Part shown: one piece after another, positions 46,472-54,838 of the stretch | Layout: every line of letters starts with the position of its first letter | Position numbering within the stretch: the first letter of the stretch is position 1 | Source: Herbivorax alkaliphila | Lineage (GTDB): Bacteria > Bacillota > Clostridia > Acetivibrionales > Acetivibrionaceae | Reading direction: 5' to 3' | Assembly (NCBI RefSeq): GCF_030848475.1 | Contig: NZ_JAVDDS010000002.1 | Span: forward strand, 1 to 64,000 | Length of the DNA stretch: 64,000 nt | Translations under genes and position numbers: made by a program | The notes under the pieces: model-generated | Seen by the model: the letters and a program-made list of their open reading frames with translations, nothing else | What the model was told of the DNA's origin: nothing | Database searches by the model: none

Positions 46472-47923
46472 ATGGATGATTACAATAAGTACAATGATGA
46501 AATTGAAAATATGGAAGAGAACAATTATGAAGGTGTGAATGATAAGCAATTTGAAAATGAAAGTTATTATGAAGGTGAGAATAAGGAAAGGGAAAATGCT
46601 AGAAGCTATTATGAAAAGGAAAACAAAGAGCAAGATTATTATGAAGATGACAGTACAAAAAAAGATTTAGAAGATTCTTCTTTCTACACTGAAACTTATT
46701 CTAAACCCAAAAAAAAGAAGAATGCTGTTTTAGCACAGCTGATTATTGTTGCAATGATTAGTTCCCTGCTTGGTGGTGTAGTATCTAGTGTGGTATATTC
46801 TCAACTTTCTAATCAGGAATTACAGCCATCAGCAGAATCTCTTTTTGAGGACAATGATATGACAGCTCAAAACACAGTTAATTCAGGTGAGTCAGAGGGA
46901 TCTGACTATTACAGGAAAGTTGTTGTTGAAAGTGCTGATTCACCTGTTGTTGCCATAGCAGAAAAAGTTGGTTCTTCAGTTGTAGGTATAAGTGTAACTG
47001 GACAAAGTGTGCAAAGAGATTTTTGGTTTTTTGGACCAGATTCAGGTGAAACTTCGTCACAGGGGTCAGGTATTATAATTAGAAGTGATGGGTATATAAT
47101 GACAAACAATCACGTTATAGAAGCAGCTTTAGAAGGAACATCAAATGAAATTGGAGAGAATGCTAAAATTGAAGTTATTCTTCCTAACGATAAGGACACA
47201 GCTTATCCAGCAGAACTTGTTGGTAGAGATAGAAGAACTGACTTAGCTGTTTTAAAAATTGAAAAGGATAATTTACCTGCAGTTGAATTCGGTGATTCAG
47301 ATGAAGTAAGAGTCGGTGAGCTTGCAGTTGCAATAGGTAATCCAGGTGGATTAGAGTATATGGGATCTGTTACAGTAGGAGTTATCAGTGGACTTAACAG
47401 GACAATACCTATTACTGATGATAGAGATATGAAACTTATTCAGACGGATGCTTCTATTAATCCAGGGAATAGTGGAGGAGCTCTTGTAAATGCAAGTGGT
47501 CAGCTTATTGGAGTAAATACTGTAAAAATAGGTGGATTTGAATATGAAGGATTAGGATTTGCAATACCTGTAAACAGGGTAAAGGAAATAACAGACCATC
47601 TTATTGAGTACAATTATGTAAGAGGAAGACCTTTAATAGGAATTATAGTTGAAACCAGATTTACAGAAGAGATTGCAGAGAGTAATAATATGCCAATGGG
47701 AGTATTAGTAGAGGAAGTTTCACTTTACAGTGCAGCTCATGGAGCAGGGGTAAGAAGAATGGATATAATTACTAAATTCGATGGAGTTCGAGTTAAAAGT
47801 TTAGAAGAACTAAATGATGAAAGAGACAACTATGAGCCAGGTGATATTGTTACAATTGAAGTGTTCAGAGATGGTGAGACAATAGAGCTTGAACTTGAAA
47901 TGGGTGAAGAAGGCGGTCAATAA
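46472..47923 (+). CDS. HtrA/DegP-like membrane serine protease
   Basis: The 483-residue protein has an acidic Tyr/Asn/Glu-rich cytoplasmic N-terminus (about 1-75), one transmembrane helix (about 82-104), a trypsin-like protease domain and a C-terminal PDZ domain. The triad is His214 (NNHVIE), Asp257 (RTDLAVLKI) and Ser334 (NPGNSGGAL). It should act on misfolded proteins outside the membrane. ATG 46472 follows AAAGGAG; the ATG at 46454 contains that site. Confidence 0.94.
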   Translation: MDDYNKYNDEIENMEENNYEGVNDKQFENESYYEGENKERENARSYYEKENKEQDYYEDDSTKKDLEDSSFYTETYSKPKKKKNAVLAQLIIVAMISSLLGGVVSSVVYSQLSNQELQPSAESLFEDNDMTAQNTVNSGESEGSDYYRKVVVESADSPVVAIAEKVGSSVVGISVTGQSVQRDFWFFGPDSGETSSQGSGIIIRSDGYIMTNNHVIEAALEGTSNEIGENAKIEVILPNDKDTAYPAELVGRDRRTDLAVLKIEKDNLPAVEFGDSDEVRVGELAVAIGNPGGLEYMGSVTVGVISGLNRTIPITDDRDMKLIQTDASINPGNSGGALVNASGQLIGVNTVKIGGFEYEGLGFAIPVNRVKEITDHLIEYNYVRGRPLIGIIVETRFTEEIAESNNMPMGVLVEEVSLYSAAHGAGVRRMDIITKFDGVRVKSLEELNDERDNYEPGDIVTIEVFRDGETIELELEMGEEGGQ

Positions 47924-48056
47924 AGTTGTTTTAAACTAACATATAATGGTGAACTAAGAGTTAAATTCAGTATAGTGAATTTAACAAAAAAACAAATTAA
48001 TACTTAAAAATGTCTTAGATATTGCTTAGCAGGGAATAATGTAAGTGAATAAATTC

Positions 48057-48092
48057 AAAAAGGAGGACTTCTATAGAGGTTCTCCTTTTTTT
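48057..48092 (+). terminator. htrA terminator
   Basis: AAAAGGAGGACTTCT pairs with AGAGGTTCTCCTTTT around ATAG, including two G-T or near-pairs, followed by Ts. Confidence 0.85.
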
Positions 48093-48095
48093 AGA

Positions 48096-48141
48096 AGCAT
48101 ATTAATTTATAAAAATCCTGCTTTTTGTAAATTAATATGCT
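48096..48141. repeat. Long hairpin next to the htrA terminator
   Basis: AGCATATTAATTTA (48096-48109) is exactly complementary to TAAATTAATATGCT (48128-48141). An inner AAAAA/TTTTT extends the stem and the loop is TCCTGC. The terminator's T-run is just upstream, and no new T-run follows. Confidence 0.85.
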
Positions 48142-48281
48142 GGGGATTGGCAAAGGAAGTTTTTGGCGAGTTTTCTAGGAATAATTTATTGTCAAGAAGG
48201 ATTTTGTAATGATGTATAGAATATATATAGTATAAGCTTATTTAAAGCTATCTGGTACGTTACCTTTATAGGAGGTAATTC

Positions 48282-49175
48282 ATGAAAAACAAATCTATAG
48301 AATATGCAAAACATATCACCATAGGTTTTGCTTTGTTGTACACACTAATGATATTTATAAAAACTTTTGATTTCACATATTTAACAATAATGTCTGCTAT
48401 TTTAGTAAGCATTCTTTTTGCATTGCTACACAATACTTATACTTTGAAAAATACAAATAAATGCAAAAAAAAATCCGATATAACATATGATATTAAAACA
48501 GAAGCTCTAAGTGCCTATATTAAAGAACTGGACAAGACAAAAAAAGAACTTAACAGAAAAAATAATGAGCTTATCAGATTTTTTGATGAAATGCAGTATG
48601 GCTATCTTCAGACTGTAATGTCGCTGGCAAATTCTATTGAAGCAATGGATGCATATACAAGAGGGCATTGTCAGAGAGTGATGGAAATATCTTGCGAACT
48701 TGCTAGAGTACTTGAGTTGGATGATGTGCAGATTGAAAATTTAAGATACGCAGCAATACTTCATGATATTGGTAAAATAGGAATTTCACCCAACATACTA
48801 AATAAAAATGGAAAATTAAATGATGCTGAATTTGAGGAAATAAAAAAACATCCACAAATTGGCTATAATATTTTAAAGGATATTAAATTTTTAAAAGAAG
48901 CAGTATGTGGAATATTGCAGCATCATGAGAGATATGATGGAAAAGGATATCCAAATGGATTAAAAGGTAACGAAATATGTGTTTTTGGAAGAATAATGTG
49001 TGTGGCAGATGCTTTTGATGCAATGACAAGCGACAGACCTTATAGAAAAGGAATGAGGGTGGAAGATGCCATGAGAGAACTAGAAAGATGCAAAGGAAGT
49101 CAATTTGACCCTAGTATAGTAAATATGTTTTTAAATTTAATGGATAGTGAAAAAAAACCTAGTATATTGTCCTGA
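48282..49175 (+). CDS. HD-GYP domain cyclic-di-GMP phosphodiesterase
   Basis: The 297-residue protein has two N-terminal hydrophobic helices (about 11-29 and 33-49), a short coiled coil, and a complete HD-GYP domain (ILHDIGKIGI; HHERYDGKGYP; DAFDAMTSDRPYRKG). It should hydrolyse c-di-GMP. A diguanylate cyclase at 51710 could supply the opposing activity. TAGGAGG precedes the ATG. Confidence 0.92.
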   Translation: MKNKSIEYAKHITIGFALLYTLMIFIKTFDFTYLTIMSAILVSILFALLHNTYTLKNTNKCKKKSDITYDIKTEALSAYIKELDKTKKELNRKNNELIRFFDEMQYGYLQTVMSLANSIEAMDAYTRGHCQRVMEISCELARVLELDDVQIENLRYAAILHDIGKIGISPNILNKNGKLNDAEFEEIKKHPQIGYNILKDIKFLKEAVCGILQHHERYDGKGYPNGLKGNEICVFGRIMCVADAFDAMTSDRPYRKGMRVEDAMRELERCKGSQFDPSIVNMFLNLMDSEKKPSILS

Positions 49176-49216
49176 AAATACAGCTTTTAAAAGCAGAGAA
49201 TTTATAAAAACCCTAG

Positions 49217-49298
49217 CAGGTGGGGACTCAACTCCACCTGAAGATTTATTAAAAGTGAAGAAAAGTTTCACTTTGGTGGGATTTTAGAATAAGATAAA
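49217..49298 (+). repeat. Family 1 repeat, copy G
   Basis: The second hairpin CAGGTGGGG-ACTCAA-CTCCACCTG (49217-49240) and following GAAGATTTAT match copy H at 30 of 33 positions, with one full compensatory pair change. A third hairpin, AAAGTGAA (49252-49259) with TTCACTTT (49267-49274), and the exact tail TTAGAATAAGATAAA (49284-49298) follow. The 5' motif and first hairpin are not recognisable. Confidence 0.8.
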
Positions 49299-49326
49299 GA
49301 AGACATAAAGAAGACATAAAGAAGAC
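49294..49326 (+). repeat. Three tandem 11-bp repeats in the glgA leader
   Basis: ATAAAGAAGAC is repeated exactly three times and followed by ATAACGGAGG, the glgA binding site. The first unit overlaps the last bases of the family 1 tail, so slippage may have started from the element's end. Confidence 0.9.
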
Positions 49327-49343
49327 ATAACGGAGGAATAACG

Positions 49344-50789
49344 ATGAGTAGGGAAAAAAAGAAAAAAATTTTATTTGTTTCAGTTGAAGTTTCACCATTT
49401 GCTAAAGCAGGTGGATTGGCAGATGTGGCGGGCTCTTTACCTAAATCGCTGGTTTCGAAGGGTTACGATATAAGAATAATTATGCCTAGATATAAAAAAA
49501 TAGAATCAAATATGGAATATATCAAAGATTTTCCTGTTGAGATTGGCTCAAGGCAGGAAACTTGCATCATAAAAAAGGGGAATATTAACTTTAAAAGCAA
49601 TAAAAAAATTCCTGTTTATTTTGTGGATAATTATCACTATTTTAACAGGGAAAATATATATAGTTATTCAGATGATGCAGAGAGGTTTGCTTTTTTTGGA
49701 AAAGCTGTTTTAGAAATGCTTCCCAAAATTGATTTTAAACCTGATATAATACATTGTAATGATTGGCATGTAGGTCCTGTTTGTATGCTTTTAAAAGAAG
49801 GGTACAAAGCTTTACCATTTTATAAAGATATGAAAACGCTATTTACCATTCATAATCTTGAATACAAGGGTAATTTCTCTAAAAAGGTATTAGACTTGTT
49901 TGGAATGACGGAAGAGTTATTTGTACCAGAGAAAACCGAGTTTTATGGAATGTTTAGTTTTATGAAAACAGGGTTAGTGTATGCAGATATTATAAACACT
50001 GTAAGTAAGAGATATGCTAAAGAAATTCAAACCCCAGAATATGGTGAAAAGCTTGAAGGGGTATTAAAAAGCAGATCAAAAGATCTTTTTGGTATTGTAA
50101 ATGGTATAGATTATGAAGTTTTTAATGCTGAAACAGATAAAAGAATTTATAAAAACTATAATGTGAATACTTTAAACTATAAAAAGGACAATAAATATGC
50201 ATTGCAAAAAGAAATGGAATTACCGAAGAAGGATGTTCCTGTAATTGGCTTGGTTTCAAGACTGACCAGTCAGAAGGGATTAAACTTAATAATAGATAAG
50301 ATTGACGAAATGATGGAAAATGATTTGCAATTTGTTTTAGTTGGATCTGGTGAAGATCATTACGAAAAGACTTTTATAAAATTGCAGGAAAAATATTCAG
50401 ATAAAATGGCAGTTTACATAGGGTTTGATGCTTCATTATCCCAAAGGATTTATGCTGCCAGTGATTTTTTTCTAATGCCTTCACGTTTTGAACCTTGTGG
50501 CTTAGGTCAAATGATAAGTTTGAGATATGGTACAATTCCAATAGCAAGAGAAACAGGTGGATTAGCTGAGACGATAGTTGATGTTGAAACAAATAAAGAA
50601 GAGGGAAATGGTTTTTTATTCAAAAGGTTTTGTGCTGAAGATATGATAAAAAAGATTAACAGAGGTATTCAATTTTATAAAAACAACAAAGAGAGATGGA
50701 ATAAATTAATGGAAAATGCTATGACAACAGATTTTTCATGGGATAAATCGGCCAAAGAATATATGGTACTGTACCAAAATCTTAATTAG
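49344..50789 (+). CDS. glgA: Glycogen synthase, GT5 family
   Basis: The 481-residue enzyme adds glucose from ADP-glucose to glycogen. The substrate-binding motif AKAGGLADV is near the N-terminus, and the C-terminal PSRFEPCGLGQMISLRYGTIPI motif binds the nucleotide sugar. GGAGGAATAACG precedes the ATG. No other glg gene is adjacent, but a GT4 enzyme with similar annotation is at 23594. Confidence 0.95.
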   Translation: MSREKKKKILFVSVEVSPFAKAGGLADVAGSLPKSLVSKGYDIRIIMPRYKKIESNMEYIKDFPVEIGSRQETCIIKKGNINFKSNKKIPVYFVDNYHYFNRENIYSYSDDAERFAFFGKAVLEMLPKIDFKPDIIHCNDWHVGPVCMLLKEGYKALPFYKDMKTLFTIHNLEYKGNFSKKVLDLFGMTEELFVPEKTEFYGMFSFMKTGLVYADIINTVSKRYAKEIQTPEYGEKLEGVLKSRSKDLFGIVNGIDYEVFNAETDKRIYKNYNVNTLNYKKDNKYALQKEMELPKKDVPVIGLVSRLTSQKGLNLIIDKIDEMMENDLQFVLVGSGEDHYEKTFIKLQEKYSDKMAVYIGFDASLSQRIYAASDFFLMPSRFEPCGLGQMISLRYGTIPIARETGGLAETIVDVETNKEEGNGFLFKRFCAEDMIKKINRGIQFYKNNKERWNKLMENAMTTDFSWDKSAKEYMVLYQNLN

Positions 50790-50943
50790 TTTGTACATAA
50801 TAGAGATCTAAGTGTTTGGACTTGTACATTTAATACATATAAGCCCTTTAAAATAATTGAAAATCCAAATTTTAAAAGCTTGGGGCTTGATACTTACAAA
50901 CATTAGCGGGATATCTTGTATAGTATATCACCAGTTTTTTTGG

Positions 50944-50949
50944 TATAAT
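50944..50949 (+). promoter_or_regulatory. nth extended -10
   Basis: TGGTATAAT places the -10 only 17 bases before the ATG of nth, giving a very short leader that contains AAGGAG (50956-50961). Confidence 0.45.
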
Positions 50950-50966
50950 ATATGTAAGGAGAATTT

Positions 50967-51602
50967 ATGGACAAGAAAGAAGCAGTAAAAAAAATATTAC
51001 AGATATTTTATAATGATTATGGAGAGGCAGAGTGTACTCTAAAATACAAAGAGCCGTTAGAACTTTTGATATCTACACAATTAGCAGCTCAATGTACTGA
51101 TCAGAGAGTAAATATTGTAACTGATAAGCTTTATAGAAAGTACAAAAATGTACATGATTTTGCTAATGCGGATTTAAAAGAGTTAGAAAAGGATATTAAA
51201 TCAACAGGTTTTTTTAGAAATAAGGCTAAGAATATTAAAGAGACCTGTAATATTTTAATAGAGCAGCATAATGGTCAAGTACCTGATACTATGGAAAAGT
51301 TGTTGAAACTTCCAGGAGTAGGACGTAAAACGGCAAATCTGATTTTAGGAGACGTATTTGGAATTCCTGGTGTTGTTGTTGATACCCATGCAAAAAGATT
51401 AAGTAATAGAATAGGGCTTAGCCAGAGTGACAATCCTAAAAAAGTTGAATTCGACTTGATGGAAGTTGTTCCCAAAAAAAGCTGGTCAAAGTTCTGTCAC
51501 CAATTAGTATATCATGGTCGAAGCGTTTGCAAGGCAAGGAAGCCTGATTGTGAAAACTGTAACATTTTAAAGTATTGTTGTTATGGTCAAAGTCGAAAAT
51601 AA
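50967..51602 (+). CDS. nth: Endonuclease III, DNA glycosylase/AP lyase
   Basis: The 211-residue protein has the helix-hairpin-helix LPGVGRKTANLIL, the catalytic Asp in VVDTHAKRL, and the C-terminal iron-sulfur cluster cysteines (C-X6-C-X2-C-X5-C, here CKARKPDCENCNILKYC). It excises oxidised pyrimidines. AAGGAG lies 5 bases before the ATG. Confidence 0.96.
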   Translation: MDKKEAVKKILQIFYNDYGEAECTLKYKEPLELLISTQLAAQCTDQRVNIVTDKLYRKYKNVHDFANADLKELEKDIKSTGFFRNKAKNIKETCNILIEQHNGQVPDTMEKLLKLPGVGRKTANLILGDVFGIPGVVVDTHAKRLSNRIGLSQSDNPKKVEFDLMEVVPKKSWSKFCHQLVYHGRSVCKARKPDCENCNILKYCCYGQSRK

Positions 51603-51709
51603 AAAAAATCTAATCGCTTTATTCACACAAAAGTTGTACGCAGTAATAATATTTACAATAAAGTTATACACTTAGAATTTCCAAGTCAATTATACAAGGA
51701 TGTGTATTT

Positions 51710-53389
51710 GTGAGAAAAATTGACAAGTATGAAAAAATGTATGTTAATTTTACATGGATTTTTATTATAATTGCCTTACTTCGGATGGTAATTATAAAGT
51801 ATGGTTTTCAATGTGAAAATGTACTAGAAACTTCTAATTTGGTTGCAATCATTTTTTTATCCATTGCATCAATCACTAATATATGTAAAATTTGTTTTAT
51901 AAAAAAGAACATATTTCAAGGTAAGCATACTTATTATGTAGTAAGATTACTGGAAATCATGTTTGTTTTATTTGCAGTAATTGTTATTGGATTTGAAAAA
52001 TGGGCGTATATATTGCTTGTGTTTTCTATTCTAATAACAACTTTGGAAAAGGGAAAAAGAAAGGCTCAGTTTTTTCTGATTTGTTCTTTGGCATTTGCAG
52101 GTGTGTTTCAGGGAGTAAAGGTATATTCTGAATATGAACTTTTAAATATAAATATATTTTGTTGCTTTTCAACAATAATTTTTTTACATATTGTATTATT
52201 AATGTTTTCAGAGCTCTGTGGAAAAATATATGAAGACAATTATGAAAGTGAGCAACAAAATAAAAGGCTGTTTGCTGAACTTGCCAGTAGATATGAACAA
52301 TTAGAAGAAGCACAAAAAGAGATACAGAATCAAAATGATAAGTTAAAGGATACAAATTACAAAGTAGAAGATACAAATAAAAAGTTGATGGAAAGTTTAG
52401 CAGAATTATATACTGTTCAACAGATTGCACAGGCTATAAGCTCTATTTTTGATATTAAGGAACTTTTACAGCATGTTAATGATATAATTATAGGAGTTAT
52501 GGGAGTAAATAATTCTACTATTTTGATATATGATGAAAACAAAAAGAAGTTGAAGGTTCACACTACAAATATAAGAAACAAACAGGAGCTTATAACCATA
52601 AACGACAATGTTAACTGTAATATTCTTATGGAAACTCTCGGGAATGGGGACTCTATAATTGAAAATTTTGTGGATTCTAAAGAATTTCCGTTTATTGAAA
52701 ACAGAGATATTAATTCATTAATTTGTATTCCTCTTCTTACAAAGACAAAGAAGTTTGGTCTTGTTTTAATTGAGCATAAATTAGCAAATGCTTTTGACGA
52801 CAACAATCTAAGGCTTATGAATATTATCGGAAGACAGGTAGGGATTGCAATGGAAAATGCTGAGTTATATCAAAAAATGCATGAGTTAGCAACCATTGAT
52901 AATTTGACAAAGGTTTACAACAGACTTTCATTTCAGGAGAAACTTAAAGATGAATTTGAAATTGCAAAGAAAAACAATTATCCACTGTCTCTTGCTATTT
53001 TTGATATAGATCATTTTAAAAAGTTTAATGATACTTACGGGCATTTATTTGGAGATAAGGTTTTAAAACATATTGCCAGTCTTATAAAAAATTCTTTAAG
53101 AAGTGGAGACCTTATTGCAAGATATGGAGGAGAAGAATTTGTAATAGTATTGCCTAAAACAGATATAAGTAGAGCTGTGGAAAAAGTTGAAAATCTTAGA
53201 AAAAAACTTGAGCAAACCACCATTAAAGATGAGTTGGTATCTGCTTCTGTGACGGTAAGTTTTGGAGTCTCCTGTTATCCTGAATTTGCACAGACAGAAT
53301 CAGATCTTTTAAAAACAGCAGATAATGCACTATATGATGCAAAAGAGTCAGGTAGAAATTGTGTTAAAGTAGCCTCTTTAGAGGAATAG
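51710..53389 (+). CDS. Membrane diguanylate cyclase with GAF domain
   Basis: The 559-residue protein has about six N-terminal transmembrane helices (to about residue 175), a coiled coil (about 180-230), a GAF domain (about 240-385) and a GGDEF domain (about 395-555) with active-site GGEEF. An RSGD motif five residues before it is the product-inhibition I-site. It should make c-di-GMP. The start is GTG at 51710 with a modest AAGGATG upstream. Confidence 0.93.
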   Translation: MRKIDKYEKMYVNFTWIFIIIALLRMVIIKYGFQCENVLETSNLVAIIFLSIASITNICKICFIKKNIFQGKHTYYVVRLLEIMFVLFAVIVIGFEKWAYILLVFSILITTLEKGKRKAQFFLICSLAFAGVFQGVKVYSEYELLNINIFCCFSTIIFLHIVLLMFSELCGKIYEDNYESEQQNKRLFAELASRYEQLEEAQKEIQNQNDKLKDTNYKVEDTNKKLMESLAELYTVQQIAQAISSIFDIKELLQHVNDIIIGVMGVNNSTILIYDENKKKLKVHTTNIRNKQELITINDNVNCNILMETLGNGDSIIENFVDSKEFPFIENRDINSLICIPLLTKTKKFGLVLIEHKLANAFDDNNLRLMNIIGRQVGIAMENAELYQKMHELATIDNLTKVYNRLSFQEKLKDEFEIAKKNNYPLSLAIFDIDHFKKFNDTYGHLFGDKVLKHIASLIKNSLRSGDLIARYGGEEFVIVLPKTDISRAVEKVENLRKKLEQTTIKDELVSASVTVSFGVSCYPEFAQTESDLLKTADNALYDAKESGRNCVKVASLEE

Positions 53390-53464
53390 ATAATTATTTA
53401 AATTTTCCTGAAAGATTCTAAAAAAATTAATTTTGTTTTAAGACTCTATATTGCACAACTTTCC

Positions 53465-53537
53465 TCTTATAAATCTTCAGTTGGAGTTGAGTCTCCAACT
53501 GAAGTCTCTATGTTTAGCTTTAGCTAAACGAGTTCAC
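53465..53537 (-). repeat. Family 1 repeat, copy H
   Basis: On the minus strand this carries the full 5' half: GTGAACTCGTTTAG, first hairpin GTTTAGC-TAAA-GCTAAAC (53512-53529), and second hairpin CTTCAGTTGGAG-ACTCAA-CTCCAACTGAAG (53475-53504). The downstream part is diverged. It lies between convergent genes, 3' of the minus-strand gene at 53608. Confidence 0.8.
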
Positions 53538-53607
53538 TTTTGGAATATTTTTCTTCACACTTATTAAATATACCCAAATTAGTCTGCTATGTTGTAATTT
53601 AGAAATT

Positions 53608-54297
53608 TTAGTTGTTTACTTTAAAGGAATCTACTATATGCCAGAAAATTTTTGCTTCTTTTTCATCCCACAATTCTATAGGGACAAAATAGCTGATTCT
53701 ATACATTTTATCATTTTTCTTTAAGAAAATTTCAGATCCCTTAATGTTTTTGCCTTCCATTGTAGAAATAGTATAACTTAAATAAAAGCCAGGAATATCA
53801 TTAACAGTGACTGGCTTTTTCAAAAAATCAGCATATTCTTGTTGAGATAATGAATTAGATTTTTTCAAAAAATCATCTAGTTCATAAGGTAAATTCCAAG
53901 TTTGAATAAAGCCATGTATGTTTTTGTTTTTGAAAGAAATATGATAAAGCACTTCTGAGTCATGAAAATCCTGTTCATTTAATTCAAAGGCTGAAGGGTA
54001 TGAGAAAGTAAGTTCGCCTTTTAATGATTTATGTGTAGAAAAATTTTGAGTTATTGGTTTGTTAAAATTATGGCTTGTTTCAATTGATATATCATCTATG
54101 TCTTTATTTATATATATATTTTCAATTTGGTATTCTACAGGATGTGAAAAAGATATATATTCATCGACTATCATATCTATAAAAAAACTATTATTAAAAA
54201 ATAAACTAGTAACTAAAAAAATAATCAGCCATAGAAAAGTAATTGTAGAAGCTATCGCAATTCTTCTTTTATAGTGTTTAATATAAATAATATACAA
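53608..54297 (-). CDS. Hypothetical membrane-anchored extracytoplasmic protein
   Basis: The 229-residue protein has one N-terminal transmembrane helix (about 13-35) and a predicted extracytoplasmic part with alternating strands and no recognised motif; SDEVLYHISFKN-like and PGFYLSYTIST strands suggest a compact alpha/beta domain. The start is TTG at 54297, well placed after AAGGGGGG. I do not recognise a family. Confidence 0.75.
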   Translation of the reverse strand: MYIIYIKHYKRRIAIASTITFLWLIIFLVTSLFFNNSFFIDMIVDEYISFSHPVEYQIENIYINKDIDDISIETSHNFNKPITQNFSTHKSLKGELTFSYPSAFELNEQDFHDSEVLYHISFKNKNIHGFIQTWNLPYELDDFLKKSNSLSQQEYADFLKKPVTVNDIPGFYLSYTISTMEGKNIKGSEIFLKKNDKMYRISYFVPIELWDEKEAKIFWHIVDSFKVNN

Positions 54298-54475
54298 AAT
54301 AAGCCCCCCTTAAAAGCCAATACCTATTTATATATTCCTATTCAATTGACCATTAAAAAAGACTTTTTAATATAAAAAAACATAATTTTAAGTATGTACA
54401 GGGATATTCACAAAAAAACACTTTTTTGTATATTATGTAGTGATGAGTTTAAATTCCAGCTGGGAGGAGTGTTGT

Positions 54476-54547
54476 ATGAAAATACTGGTGGTAAAAATGC
54501 CAAAGTTCCTTGGTAACATCATAAGACGGGTATTAAAAATGGATTGA
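54476..54547 (+). CDS. spoVM: SpoVM, spore coat anchoring micropeptide
   Basis: This 23-codon gene encodes an amphipathic peptide starting MKILVVKMPKFLG. It shares Lys2, Lys7, Pro9-Lys10-Phe11-Leu12-Gly13, Ile15 and Arg17 with Bacillus subtilis SpoVM, which senses the convex forespore membrane and anchors SpoIVA. A strong GGGAGGAG (54462-54469) lies 6 bases before the ATG. It faces rpmB across a shared terminator, the neighbourhood recalled for B. subtilis. Gene finders usually miss it because of its size. Confidence 0.92.
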   Translation: MKILVVKMPKFLGNIIRRVLKMD

Positions 54548-54572
54548 TGTACTTAGTGTCAAGTTACAATTT

Positions 54573-54610
54573 AAAAAAGTGTATCACTTAAAAAAAGGAT
54601 ACACTTTTTT
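54573..54610. terminator. Bidirectional terminator between spoVM and rpmB
   Basis: AAAAAAGTGTATC (54573-54585) pairs with GATACACTTTTTT (54598-54610), giving A/T tracts on both sides and serving both convergent genes. Confidence 0.9.
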
Positions 54611-54649
54611 GAATTGAAGATTGTTGATGCTCAATTTAAAATACCAATA

Positions 54650-54838
54650 TTATACTGCTCTTGTAACCTTGTTTGAACGCAAGCACTTAGCACATATATT
54701 TATTGTTTTTGGAGAACCATTATCAACAATTTTTATCTTTCTTACATTTGGTTTCCAAGCTCTGTTAGATTTCCTATTTGAGTGACTGACATTTGAACCA
54801 AAAAGTTTGTCCTTACTACAGATATCACATTTAGCCAT
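54650..54838 (-). CDS. rpmB: Ribosomal protein L28 (zinc-binding form)
   Basis: The 62-residue protein (AKCDICSKDKLFGSNVSHSN) is L28 with both CxxC pairs (CDIC, CAKC), the zinc-containing paralogue type. AGGAGGTG precedes the ATG at 54838. It is on the strand opposite spoVM and recG. Confidence 0.97.
   Translation of the reverse strand: MAKCDICSKDKLFGSNVSHSNRKSNRAWKPNVRKIKIVDNGSPKTINICAKCLRSNKVTRAV

Larger units (their letters stand above)
47924..48281. other. 358-bp intergenic region after htrA
   Basis: It holds the htrA terminator (48057-48092) and a second long hairpin (48096-48141). The remaining sequence upstream of the HD-GYP gene is AT-rich without a confident promoter. Confidence 0.6.
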
